A stretch of DNA of 64,000 nt from Pseudomonas nitroreducens NBRC 12694 (GTDB lineage Bacteria; Pseudomonadota; Gammaproteobacteria; Pseudomonadales; Pseudomonadaceae): contig NZ_BDAI01000001.1 of assembly GCF_002091755.1 (NCBI RefSeq), forward strand, positions 992,001 to 1,056,000. The letters are read 5' to 3'. The notes under the pieces are model-generated. The model searched no databases. It was not told the origin of the DNA and saw only the letters and a list, made by a program, of their open reading frames with translations. Of the stretch, positions 25,495-33,311 are shown piece after piece. How positions within the stretch are numbered: position 1 is the stretch's first letter; each line of letters begins with the position of its first letter. Made by a program: the position numbers and the translations under genes.

Positions 25495-26457
25495 TCAACC
25501 CAGGCTCTCGTCGATCACTACCACCACCTTGCCCTGCACCTGGTTGCTCGCCAGCGCATCGAACGCGCTCTGCGCATCGCGGACCGGGAAGGTGCGCTCC
25601 AGTTGAGCGCTGATTTGGCCGGACTCGAACAGCGGCCAGACCTTCTGTCCGAGTTCAGCGATCAGCTGCGCCTTGAAGTCCGCATCCCGCGAACGCAGGG
25701 TCGAGCCGATGAGCTGGATACGCTTGCCCAGCAGTAACGCCAGGTCCAGCTCGGCCTTGCGACCGCCCATCAGGCCAATGACCACCCAGCGACCGTCACG
25801 GCCGAGGATTTCCAGGTCGAGCTTGGCGTAGTTGGCGCCCACCGGATCGAGGATTACATCGAAGGGCGCGAAATCCCGAAGCGATTCGAGGCTCTCGCCG
25901 CGCAGCGCGCCGCCTTCGGCGCCCAGGCTTTCGCAGTAGGCCAGTCGATCGGCGGAGCCAACGCTGACCCAGCATGGGCTGTTGAACGCCTTGCACAGCT
26001 GGATGCCGGCCGAGCCGACGCCGCTGGCGCCGGCGTGCAGCAGGACTTTTTCACCGGGTTGCAGAGCGCCAAGCATGAACAGGTTAAGCCAGGCGGTAGC
26101 GTAGACCTCGGGCAGCGCAGCAGCCTCGGCCATGCTCAAGCCGGCAGGCACCGGCAGCGCATGGCGCTGGTCCACCACGACTTCCTCGGCCATACCGCCG
26201 CCAGCCAGCAGGGCGCAGACGCGGTCGCCCACCTGCCAGGTACTGCCGGCACCGACTTCGGTCACCACGCCGGCGCACTCCAGGCCGATAACGTCGCTCG
26301 CCCCCGGTGGCGGCGGGTAGAGACCGGCCACCTGCAACAGGTCGGCGCGGTTGAGTCCCGCGGCGGCGACCTGGATGCGGATCTGTCCCTGCGCGCAAGT
26401 CGGGTTCGGGCGCTCGGCCCACTCCACTCGCCCTTCGATGCCTTGCAATGCGTTCAC
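25495..26457 (-). CDS. NAD(P)H quinone oxidoreductase, PIG3 family
   Basis: 320 residues from GTG 26457, which has GGAGG 6 bp upstream. A longer in-frame ATG at 26550 lacks a site and runs through the terminator-like hairpin at 26481-26512. It is a zinc-free medium-chain dehydrogenase: GLNRADLLQVAGLYPPPPGA and DVIGLECAGVV in the catalytic half, then the Rossmann motif HAGASGVGSAGIQL. PIG3/TP53I3-type members reduce quinones with NADPH. No operon partner. Confidence 0.87.
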   Translation of the reverse strand: MNALQGIEGRVEWAERPNPTCAQGQIRIQVAAAGLNRADLLQVAGLYPPPPGASDVIGLECAGVVTEVGAGSTWQVGDRVCALLAGGGMAEEVVVDQRHALPVPAGLSMAEAAALPEVYATAWLNLFMLGALQPGEKVLLHAGASGVGSAGIQLCKAFNSPCWVSVGSADRLAYCESLGAEGGALRGESLESLRDFAPFDVILDPVGANYAKLDLEILGRDGRWVVIGLMGGRKAELDLALLLGKRIQLIGSTLRSRDADFKAQLIAELGQKVWPLFESGQISAQLERTFPVRDAQSAFDALASNQVQGKVVVVIDESLG

Positions 26458-26480
26458 GCTGCCTCCATAGTGATCCTGCA

Positions 26481-26512
26481 GGGCCCGATCCGAAAGGTCG
26501 GGCCCTTTCTTC
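26481..26512 (+). terminator. Terminator-like hairpin in the qor-prc divergent region
   Basis: An 8-bp outer stem (26481-26488 with 26498-26505) has two more inner pairs after a bulged T, around a GAAA loop. On the plus strand it is followed by TTTCTTCG. It would halt plus-strand readthrough into prc, or attenuate prc if the promoter lies upstream. Confidence 0.45.
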
Positions 26513-26562
26513 GCGCCGAATTCACCTGCGATTGAACCCGGCGCCGCCAATTAAGGCCTAAT

Positions 26563-28674
26563 ATGCGTCATAACTCCGCGATCAGTCGAATCAGCATGAA
26601 GCGATTTTTGCCCCGTACCGCCCTGTTGTTCATCCTCGGCGCAACAGCCTTTTCCTCGTTCGCGGCAACCACCAGCCCGAATGTATGGGACGGCCTGCAG
26701 CCTGACCGGGATCAAGTGATCGCCAGCCTCAACATCGTTGAGTTGCTAAAGCGCCATCACTACAACAAGCCGCCGCTGAACGACGAGCGCTCGGCAAAGA
26801 TCTATGACAGCTACCTGAAGACGCTCGATCCGGCGCGAATGTACTTCACCCAGGCCGACATCGACCAGTTCGCGCCCTGGCGCACCCAGTTCGACGACTT
26901 CCTCAAGAGCGGCGAACTGGAGCCCGGCTTCACCATCTACAAGCGTCACCTCGACCGCCTGAAGGAGCGCCTGGACTTCGCCCTGGCCACCCTGAACAAG
27001 GGCGTCGACAAGATGGACTTCAAGACCGACGAATCGCTGGAGATCGACCGCGAGAAATCGCCCTGGGCGAAAGACAGCGCCGCGCTCGACGACCTGTGGC
27101 GCAAGAAGGTGAAGGACGAAGTCCTGCGCCTGAAGATCGCCGGCAAGGACAACAAGGCCATCCAGGAACAGCTGACCAAGCGCTACAAGAACCAGCTGAT
27201 GCGCCTGGAGCAGACCCGCAGCGAAGACATCTTCCAGGCCTACATCAACGCCTTCGCGCAGACTTATGACCCGCACACGCAGTACCTGTCGCCGGACAGC
27301 GCGGAAAACTTCGACATCAACATGAGCCTCTCGCTCGAAGGCATCGGCGCCGTACTGCAGAGCGACAACGACTACGTCAAGGTCGTGCGCCTGGTACCGG
27401 CCGGCCCCGCCGAGAAGAGCAAGCAGATCGCCACTTCCGACAAGATCATCGGCGTCGCCCAGGGCAAGGGCGAGATGGTCGACGTGGTCGGCTGGCGTCT
27501 GGATGAAGTGGTCAAACTGATCCGTGGCCCGAAAGGCTCTCAGGTCCGCCTGGAAGTGATTCCGTCCACCAACGCGCCGAACGATCAGACCAGCAAGATC
27601 GTCACCATCACCCGCGAGGCGGTGAAGCTGGAAGACCAGGCGGCGAAGAAGTCGGAAATCACCATCGACCACGAAGGCAAGAACTACAAGCTGGGCATCA
27701 TCGACGTGCCCGCGTTCTACCTCGACTTCAAGGCCTATCGCGCCGGCGACCCGGACTACAAGTCCACCACCCGCGACGTGAAGAAGCTCATCGCCGAGCT
27801 GCAGAAGGACAATGTCGACGGCATCGTCATCGACCTGCGCAACAACGGCGGCGGCTCCCTGCAGGAAGCCACAGAACTGACCGGCCTGTTCATCGATCAG
27901 GGCCCGACCGTGCTGGTGCGCAACAGCGACGGCCGCGTCGACGTGCTCAACGATGACGAGGGCAAGGCGTTCTACACCGGCCCGATGACCGTGCTGGTCA
28001 ACCGCCTGTCCGCCTCGGCCTCGGAGATCTTCGCCGGTGCCATGCAGGACTACCACCGCGCGCTCATCGTCGGCGGCCAGACCTTCGGCAAGGGCACCGT
28101 GCAGACCATTCAGCCGCTCAACCATGGCGAGCTGAAGTTGACCCTGGCCAAGTTCTACCGCGTCTCCGGCCAGAGCACCCAGCACCAGGGCGTGATCCCC
28201 GACATCGGCTACCCGTCCATCGTCGACGACAAGGAAATCGGCGAAAGCGCCCTGCCCGACTCGATGCCGTGGGACACCATCAAGCCCGTGCTGAAGGCCC
28301 AGGCCGATCCGTTCAAGCCGTTCCTCGACCAGCTGCGCACGCGCCACGACGCGCGCACCGAGCACAACGCGGACTTCGTCTACGCCCGCGAGCGCCTCGC
28401 CCTGGCCCAGGAGTTGATGAAGGAGAAGACCGTCAGCCTCAATGAAGCCAAGCGTCGCGCCCAGCAGACCAGCATCGAGAACCGTCAGCTGGCCATGGAG
28501 AACGCCCTGCGCAAATCCAAGGGCCAGGAACCGCTCAAGGAGCTGAAGAAGGAAGACGAGAACGCCCTGCCGGAAGAGGACAAGACCAAACCGCAGGACG
28601 ACGCCTACCTCACCGAGTCCGGGCACATCCTGATCGACTATCTGAACCTGAACTCCCAGGTGGCCAAACACTGA
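26563..28674 (+). CDS. prc: Tail-specific (C-terminal processing) periplasmic protease Prc/AlgO
   Basis: 703 residues. An N-terminal signal helix (MKRFLPRTALLFILGATAF) precedes a Tsp N-terminal domain (about 45-235), a PDZ domain (about 240-340, LSLEGIGAVLQSDNDYVKVV), and the S41 peptidase domain. The catalytic Ser lies in RLSASASEIF near residue 483, with the general-base Lys in FGKGTVQ near 509. A C-terminal DUF3340-type domain rich in Lys and Glu ends the protein. It degrades proteins with non-polar C-termini; in P. aeruginosa AlgO helps degrade mutant MucA and so affects alginate. AAGG supports ATG 26563; ATG 26596 is an alternative that gives a shorter signal peptide. Confidence 0.93.
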   Translation: MRHNSAISRISMKRFLPRTALLFILGATAFSSFAATTSPNVWDGLQPDRDQVIASLNIVELLKRHHYNKPPLNDERSAKIYDSYLKTLDPARMYFTQADIDQFAPWRTQFDDFLKSGELEPGFTIYKRHLDRLKERLDFALATLNKGVDKMDFKTDESLEIDREKSPWAKDSAALDDLWRKKVKDEVLRLKIAGKDNKAIQEQLTKRYKNQLMRLEQTRSEDIFQAYINAFAQTYDPHTQYLSPDSAENFDINMSLSLEGIGAVLQSDNDYVKVVRLVPAGPAEKSKQIATSDKIIGVAQGKGEMVDVVGWRLDEVVKLIRGPKGSQVRLEVIPSTNAPNDQTSKIVTITREAVKLEDQAAKKSEITIDHEGKNYKLGIIDVPAFYLDFKAYRAGDPDYKSTTRDVKKLIAELQKDNVDGIVIDLRNNGGGSLQEATELTGLFIDQGPTVLVRNSDGRVDVLNDDEGKAFYTGPMTVLVNRLSASASEIFAGAMQDYHRALIVGGQTFGKGTVQTIQPLNHGELKLTLAKFYRVSGQSTQHQGVIPDIGYPSIVDDKEIGESALPDSMPWDTIKPVLKAQADPFKPFLDQLRTRHDARTEHNADFVYARERLALAQELMKEKTVSLNEAKRRAQQTSIENRQLAMENALRKSKGQEPLKELKKEDENALPEEDKTKPQDDAYLTESGHILIDYLNLNSQVAKH

Positions 28675-28716
28675 TCGGATGACATCAAACAGTCATGACA
28701 CTGTCGTGAAATGCAC

Positions 28717-28744
28717 AGGGCCGGGAAACCGGCCCTTTGCATTT
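28717..28744 (+). terminator. Terminator of prc
   Basis: An 8-bp stem with a GAAA loop (28717-28724 with 28729-28736) is followed by TTGCATTT, about 45 bp past the prc stop and 20 bp before the next ATG. The T tract is weak, so some readthrough into the EAL gene is likely. Confidence 0.6.
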
Positions 28745-28763
28745 CCAGCCACCGAGAACCGTC

Positions 28764-30512
28764 ATGACCGTCACCGAGCAGTTGAGCGCGCTGGACCAGA
28801 TCCTCGCTCACGGCGACCTGCACTGCCTGTTCCAGCCCATCCTGTCGCTTTCGGAAAGGCGCCTGGTGGGCTACGAAGCCCTTACGCGCGGCCCTTCCAA
28901 CGGCCCTCTGCACTCGCCCCTGCCGCTGTTCAGCATCGCCCGCAGCAGCGGTCGCCTGAGCCAACTGGAGCTGCTCTGCCGGCGCAAGGCCTGCGCGCGC
29001 TTTCGCGACCTCAAGCTCGAGGGCAAGCTGTTCCTCAACGTGTCGCCCGAATCCCTGCTGGAACCAACCCACCAGCCCGGCCGCACACTGCAGTTGCTGC
29101 AGACTTTCGGCATCTCGCCCAGTGACGTGGTGATCGAACTCACCGAGCAGACACCCATCGAGGATTTCACCCTCCTCGACACCGCACTTCACCACTATCG
29201 CGCCATGGGTTTTTCCATCGCCCTGGATGACCTGGGGGCGGGCTACTCCAGCCTGCGCCTGTGGTCCGAGCTTCGACCCGACTACGTGAAGATCGACCGT
29301 CACTTCATCGAAGGCATCCACCTGGATGCGGTGAAGCGCGAGTTCGTCGGCTCGATCCTGAAGATGGCCCACGCCTCCCGCGCCCAGGTGATCGCCGAAG
29401 GCATCGAGATTCCCGAAGAGCTGGCCGTGCTTTCCGAGATGGGCGTGGACCTGGTACAGGGCTACCTGCTTGGCCGCCCCAACGAAACTCCGCCCCGCGA
29501 CGCTCGTGCCCTGCTACCGGAAGTGGACAGTGCTGGCGCGTTGCTGGCCGAAGATCAAGCGGACCTCGAGCCCCTGCTGCTGGAACAACCGGCGGTGCGC
29601 GACAGCACGCCCATCGCTGACGTGCTGGAGGCCTTTCGCGCCCAGGCCAACCTCAACTCCCTGGCGGTGCTCGACGGCCACGATCAACCGGTCGGCATCG
29701 TCCATCGCCATGCACTCTCGGACACCCTGCTCAAGCCGTTCGCGCCGGAGCTGTATGCGCGCAAGCCGATCAGCCGGCTGATGAGCGACGACTTCCTCGC
29801 GGTGGAACGCAGCCAGTCGCTGCAGCAGGTCAGCCGGCTGCTCACCAGCCGCGCGCGGCAACGCATCGAGGAAGACTTCATCATCACCCTGAACGGTCGC
29901 TACCTGGGGTTGGGCCGGGTGATCGACGTGCTCAAGCTGATCACCGAACTGAAGATCCGCCAGGCCCGACACGCCAACCCACTGACGCTGCTACCGGGCA
30001 ATGTTCCCATCCAGCAGTGCCTGTCACGCCTGCTGCAACAGGGGCGCGAAGCGGTGGTGTGCTATGTCGACATCGACAGCTTCAAGCCCTTCAACGACCT
30101 CTACGGCTATGCCCGCGGCGATGAAGTTCTGCTGTGCCTGGCGCAGTGCCTGGGCGAGCGCGTGGACCCGACGCGGGACTTCGTCGGCCATATCGGCGGC
30201 GACGATTTCATGCTGGTGCTGGGGACGCAGGACTGGCGCGAGCGGCTCAACCACCTGCTGGAGGATTTCCAGGGCCAGTGCCGGCGCTTCTACAGCCGCG
30301 AGCACCTGGACGCGGGCTGCTTCGTCGCACACAACCGCCAGGGGTGGCGCGAGGAGTATCCGCTGCTATCCCTGTCGATCGGCGTGGTGCACGTGAAGAG
30401 TGGCGCCGGTCAGCGTCTGGACGCCAGCCAACTGGCCGGGCTGGCCTCGGAGGCCAAGCGCCATGCGAAGAACATGCCCGGCTACAGCCTGCACATTCTC
30501 ACGGCAGAATGA
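28764..30512 (+). CDS. EAL - CBS - GGDEF cyclic-di-GMP protein
   Basis: 582 residues, cytoplasmic. The EAL domain comes first (about 1-245) and looks active: YEALTRGPS, NVSPESLL, ELTEQTPI, DDLGAGYSS, KIDRHF, EGIE and QGYLLGRP. Two CBS repeats (about 265-400) follow. A GGDEF domain (about 405-580) ends the protein, with VDIDSFKPFNDLYGYARGDE and the signature GHIGGDDF instead of GGDEF/GGEEF. The RxxD inhibitory site is not in its usual place. The CBS pair could sense adenine nucleotides. The net activity is probably c-di-GMP hydrolysis, with the GGDDF domain either weakly active or a GTP sensor. The adjacent Prc gene and this order match P. aeruginosa. Confidence 0.87.
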   Translation: MTVTEQLSALDQILAHGDLHCLFQPILSLSERRLVGYEALTRGPSNGPLHSPLPLFSIARSSGRLSQLELLCRRKACARFRDLKLEGKLFLNVSPESLLEPTHQPGRTLQLLQTFGISPSDVVIELTEQTPIEDFTLLDTALHHYRAMGFSIALDDLGAGYSSLRLWSELRPDYVKIDRHFIEGIHLDAVKREFVGSILKMAHASRAQVIAEGIEIPEELAVLSEMGVDLVQGYLLGRPNETPPRDARALLPEVDSAGALLAEDQADLEPLLLEQPAVRDSTPIADVLEAFRAQANLNSLAVLDGHDQPVGIVHRHALSDTLLKPFAPELYARKPISRLMSDDFLAVERSQSLQQVSRLLTSRARQRIEEDFIITLNGRYLGLGRVIDVLKLITELKIRQARHANPLTLLPGNVPIQQCLSRLLQQGREAVVCYVDIDSFKPFNDLYGYARGDEVLLCLAQCLGERVDPTRDFVGHIGGDDFMLVLGTQDWRERLNHLLEDFQGQCRRFYSREHLDAGCFVAHNRQGWREEYPLLSLSIGVVHVKSGAGQRLDASQLAGLASEAKRHAKNMPGYSLHILTAE

Positions 30513-30513
30513 T

Positions 30514-30999
30514 TCAGAGCCCCAACTGGCGGGCGCGCGTCTCGTAGCGTTCGGCCTGGGCCACATCGGGTTCGAGACCGGGGCCACCACTGCGGTACAA
30601 CTCGCCAAGCTTGCGGGCCGCCAGCGGATGCCCCGCTTCGGCGGCCTGCCCCCAGTAGCGCGCCGCTTCCTGCGCATCGCCGGCATGGCGGGTATCGCCC
30701 TTGAGGGATTGCACGCCCAACTGGTACGCCGCCTTGTGGTCGCCTGCAGTGGCGGCCAGGCGCAACAGGCGCAGGCCTTCCTCGCGGGCGCCAAACCCCT
30801 GTCCGCGGAACAGCAGCAGGTGGCCGTAGAAGCTCTGTGCGCCAACATCCCCCAGCGCGGCCATGCGTGCGAACTGGCCCTGCATCCAGGCCCAGGAACG
30901 CGGCTGGCGGACCATCCACGGCCACCCCATCAGGCGCCGCGCCACCGCATAGCTCAGCCGTGCACGCAGACGCCAGAACAGCTCGCGAGGCGTCGCCAC
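30514..30999 (-). CDS. Sel1-repeat (TPR-like) protein
   Basis: 161 residues from GTG 30999, whose GAGGAG site lies within the end of the upstream gene. At least two Sel1-like repeats are clear: REEGLRLLRLAATAGDHKAA and AQEAARYWGQAAEAGHPLAA, each with the A-x2-AGx2-x-A consensus; a third, partial repeat follows (KLGELYRSGG). There is no signal peptide. Sel1 proteins are scaffolds; the partner is unknown. Its start is 1 bp from the stop of the 31001-31366 gene, so it is the third gene of an Xre-unknown-Sel1 operon. It converges on the EAL gene with a 1-bp gap. Confidence 0.75.
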   Translation of the reverse strand: MATPRELFWRLRARLSYAVARRLMGWPWMVRQPRSWAWMQGQFARMAALGDVGAQSFYGHLLLFRGQGFGAREEGLRLLRLAATAGDHKAAYQLGVQSLKGDTRHAGDAQEAARYWGQAAEAGHPLAARKLGELYRSGGPGLEPDVAQAERYETRARQLGL

Positions 31000-31000
31000 G

Positions 31001-31366
31001 TCAGAGCTCCTCGGGGTACTCGAACTCGAACACGCGCACCACTTCCGCCGCATGCCAGCCGGCGGCAGCAGGACCATCCGGCGCACCGGAGAATCGGCCC
31101 AGGCGTTCGACATGCTCGAAGAAGCCGGTTCTGGGCAGGCGGCTGGCGCCCTGGCTGATCACCAGCGAGCTGCGTATCGGCCGCCCCGCACGGGCATCCA
31201 GCGCAGCCAGGTGTTCCAGCGCGGCGGTCAGCACGGTCATGGCCGGGGTCGGCAATTGCAGGCGCTCGATCAGCGCCCGGTAGGTGAGCAGGTGGCGCTG
31301 GCGGCGGGCGTCTTCCAGCTCGCCGAGCAGACCTTCCCAATGCTTGCGACTGATCTGCACGCTCAA
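31001..31366 (-). CDS. Conserved protein of unknown function, second gene of an Xre operon
   Basis: 121 residues, soluble, no signal or membrane segment. Visible features are a helical N-terminal half (HWEGLLGELEDARRQRHLLT, then YRALIERLQLPTPAM) and a C-terminal half with the compact pattern RPIRSSLVISQ...LPRTGFFEHVERLGRF ending in acidic residues. I do not recognise a named family and assign no function. Its ATG overlaps the TGA of the Xre-type gene by 4 bp, and the Sel1 gene starts directly after it. That layout would fit a regulator-effector or toxin-antitoxin pair, but nothing in the sequence shows toxicity. Confidence 0.7.
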   Translation of the reverse strand: MSVQISRKHWEGLLGELEDARRQRHLLTYRALIERLQLPTPAMTVLTAALEHLAALDARAGRPIRSSLVISQGASRLPRTGFFEHVERLGRFSGAPDGPAAAGWHAAEVVRVFEFEYPEEL

Positions 31367-31680
31367 GAAGCAGACTCCCCAGTGCCCAGGGCACGACGCA
31401 GGCCATGCTGGATGGCGTCGCTGGCCTCGCGCTCGCCGTTCTCTATCAGTGCCAGGTAGGACGGGCTGATGCCCACCGAGCGCGCCAGCGTTTCAATGGC
31501 GATGCCACGGGCTTCCCGCAGGGCTTTCCAGTCCGGCTTCTCGTCGAACACCGGGGACGCATCCGGTTTGACGAGCTGAGCAGCTCCGCGGCCGGCAGCC
31601 GCCAGCAGCGCCTGGTACTCAGCCCAGGGAACCACGGCGTACTCCGCTTCGCCGTCACGCATGATGACTTGAACGTTCAT
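31363..31680 (-). CDS. Xre-type helix-turn-helix regulator with Phd-like N-terminus
   Basis: 105 residues. The first 30 (YAVVPWAEYQALLAAAG) resemble the N-terminal edge of Phd/YefM-like antitoxins. A helix-turn-helix of the Cro/cI type occupies about 50-95: WKALREARGIAIETLARSVG, then ISPSYLALIENGEREASDAI. Proteins like this regulate their own operon. It is first in a three-gene operon, coupled to the next gene by an ATGA overlap, and divergent from a binding-protein gene 97 bp away. Confidence 0.8.
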   Translation of the reverse strand: MNVQVIMRDGEAEYAVVPWAEYQALLAAAGRGAAQLVKPDASPVFDEKPDWKALREARGIAIETLARSVGISPSYLALIENGEREASDAIQHGLRRALGTGESAS

Positions 31681-31777
31681 GACAACACTCCTTGCAGGCG
31701 GCCATCTTAACAGCCTGGCGCCGGGCTGTGCCGGCTATACTGCGGTCGCCGTCACGCCCACAAATCGGGGGAACGAT

Positions 31778-32524
31778 TTGCAGCGCCTGATTCCACTCTG
31801 CCTGTGCCTGGCCAGCGCCCTGTGTGGCGCCGAAGAGCTGCGCTGGGGCTATTCGCCAAGCAACGGCATGCCCTATGCGGAAAGTATCGACCATGAATTG
31901 GCACCTGGCTTCATCCGCGATCTGGGGGAAGCCGTCGGACAGCGCCTGGGGCTCGAGATTCGCTTCGTGGAAACGCCGGACAAGCGCGCCGAGCCCGCCC
32001 TCGCCCAGGGCGCGATCCACCTGCTGTGCATCAACAATCCGCAGTGGATGAAGGCGCCGGAGAAACTGCACTGGTCTCCCAGCCTGTTCGAGGAAGAAGA
32101 TGCCCTGGCCCAGCGGGCGGATGCGCCGCCTGTGGAGAACCTCGCGCAGCTGCACGACATCCGCATCGGCACCAGCCTGGGCTACGTCTACCCCGCCCCG
32201 CTGATGCAGGCCTTCGCCGAAGGACGGGTGAAGCGCGCCGATGTACGCGACCTGGATACACGTCTGCACATGCTCGAGGCCGGCCGCCTGGATGCATTGA
32301 TCGAAATGCGCCGGCCGCTGGAGTTTCTCCTTGCCCAGCACCACGAATTGCCCGTGGCGATCCACAGTAACAACGTGCAGCACTACTCGATCCATTGCTC
32401 GTACGGCCCTGCCCTGCCGCTGCCCGCCGAGCGACTGGATGCCGTGCTGCAGGCGATGGTGAGCGACGGTTCCATCCAGCGCCTGCTCGGCGAGCAGAGC
32501 GCGCGGCTGCGTCAGAGACGCTGA
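31778..32524 (+). CDS. Periplasmic substrate-binding protein, family 3
   Basis: 248 residues from TTG 31778, with GGGGGAA 4 bp upstream; no ATG lies near the signal peptide (LIPLCLCLASALCGAEEL). It has the SBP_bac_3 fold: LRWGYSPSNGMPYAES, FIRDLGEAVGQRLGLEIRFV, then DIRIGTSLGYVYP and HMLEAGRLDALIEM. Such proteins bind amino acids or other small polar ligands, or act as sensors. No transporter genes are adjacent, so it is an orphan. Its 3' end overlaps the convergent DUF1232 gene by 13 bp. Confidence 0.78.
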   Translation: MQRLIPLCLCLASALCGAEELRWGYSPSNGMPYAESIDHELAPGFIRDLGEAVGQRLGLEIRFVETPDKRAEPALAQGAIHLLCINNPQWMKAPEKLHWSPSLFEEEDALAQRADAPPVENLAQLHDIRIGTSLGYVYPAPLMQAFAEGRVKRADVRDLDTRLHMLEAGRLDALIEMRRPLEFLLAQHHELPVAIHSNNVQHYSIHCSYGPALPLPAERLDAVLQAMVSDGSIQRLLGEQSARLRQRR

Positions 32525-32937
32525 ATCGCTTCCGGCGGCGGCAGTTGCTTCAGGGCTTCGCGGGTTTCCACGCCCTGCGCGTCGCGCCAGACCTTGAAGG
32601 CATCGATCTCCGATTGCCAGCGACGTACCACCCAGGCCAGCACCGCCAGGTCGTCAAGGAAGCCGACGCCCAGCAGCCAGTCGGGCACCAGGTCCACGGG
32701 AGAAAGGAAATACAGCAGCGCCGCCACCACGGAAACCAGCGCCTGGGAACTGATGCCGCGGTAGTCGCCGCGCACCCAGGCCACCAGCAATTCCTGCAGC
32801 AGCTTCAGATCGGTCCTGGCCAGCTTCACTCGGCCACTCTTGCGAGCGACGGCGAACAGCAACGCAGGCACTCGCCCACCCGCGATGAAACGGCTGGCGA
32901 GCTTGAGGAAACGGTCAAATCCCGGAGGCTTTTTCAT
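32512..32937 (-). CDS. DUF1232 (YkvA-type) membrane protein
   Basis: 141 residues. The DUF1232 core, ALLYFLSPVDLVPD followed by FLDDLAVLAWVV (about 75-105), forms a hydrophobic hairpin with conserved Asp and Pro residues. A basic N-terminal half precedes it (FDRFLKLASRF, VARKSGRVKLAR). The family is widespread, membrane-associated and of unknown function. The DnaA-box-containing intergenic element begins 42 bp upstream of its start, so that element probably overlaps its promoter. Confidence 0.82.
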   Translation of the reverse strand: MKKPPGFDRFLKLASRFIAGGRVPALLFAVARKSGRVKLARTDLKLLQELLVAWVRGDYRGISSQALVSVVAALLYFLSPVDLVPDWLLGVGFLDDLAVLAWVVRRWQSEIDAFKVWRDAQGVETREALKQLPPPEAIQRL

Positions 32938-32978
32938 CGACTTACCTCGATAGGAAGATTCGTACAGAGCAGGTTCAG

Positions 32979-33185
32979 GTTATCCACCTTTCCTGTGGAT
33001 AACTCTGTTGAAAGACACCCTCGATGTCGCCCAAACGCCCGCGCCACGAGGGCTGGAGACAGATCGGCGATTTTTTGTTCACCCCTACAAATGCGTTAAA
33101 AATCATGCAGTTGCGGCTAAGCGAAGGGCCCGGCAATGTCAAGGGGAGGAGATTGTTTCAACTGCGTCAAATATGTGCATAAGGG
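32979..33185. repeat. DnaA-box-containing intergenic element, copy A
   Basis: Two convergent DnaA-box-like 9-mers open the element: TTATCCACC (32980) and a perfect TGTGGATAA (32994), 14 bp start to start. Then come GACAGATCGGCGATTTTTT at +64 from the second box, GTTAAAAATC at +101, GCAATGT at +139, and TGCGTCA...TGTGCATAAG from +169. Copy B at 56605-56815 has the same blocks in the same order and orientation, with identical spacing for the first two intervals. No coding frame is convincing. The rest of the 374-bp gap (33186-33311) holds only the FKBP terminator. Confidence 0.7.
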
Positions 33186-33257
33186 TAACACCGGAATGAA
33201 GGTTACTCCCCTTCAGACCCGACGGTCAGCGCACCGTTCCAGAGCGTTCCCCGCACA

Positions 33258-33289
33258 AACGAAAACGCCCCGCAGGTTACGGGGCGTTT
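33258..33289 (-). terminator. Terminator of the FKBP gene
   Basis: A 10-bp stem (33263-33272 with 33280-33289) is followed on the minus strand by TTTTCGTT, just past the FKBP stop. Confidence 0.87.
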
Positions 33290-33311
33290 CCACTGGTACG
33301 AAGGTACTCAG

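Noticed and set aside
26458..26550. Longer N-terminus for the quinone oxidoreductase
   Set aside because: It would translate through the terminator-like hairpin without a ribosome site, while GTG 26457 has a strong one and begins the conserved sequence.
28690..28707. Pho-box-like CAGTCAT-N4-CTGTCGT upstream of the EAL gene
   Set aside because: It matches only 12 of 14 bases and lies before the prc terminator, so a transcript started there would have to read through it.
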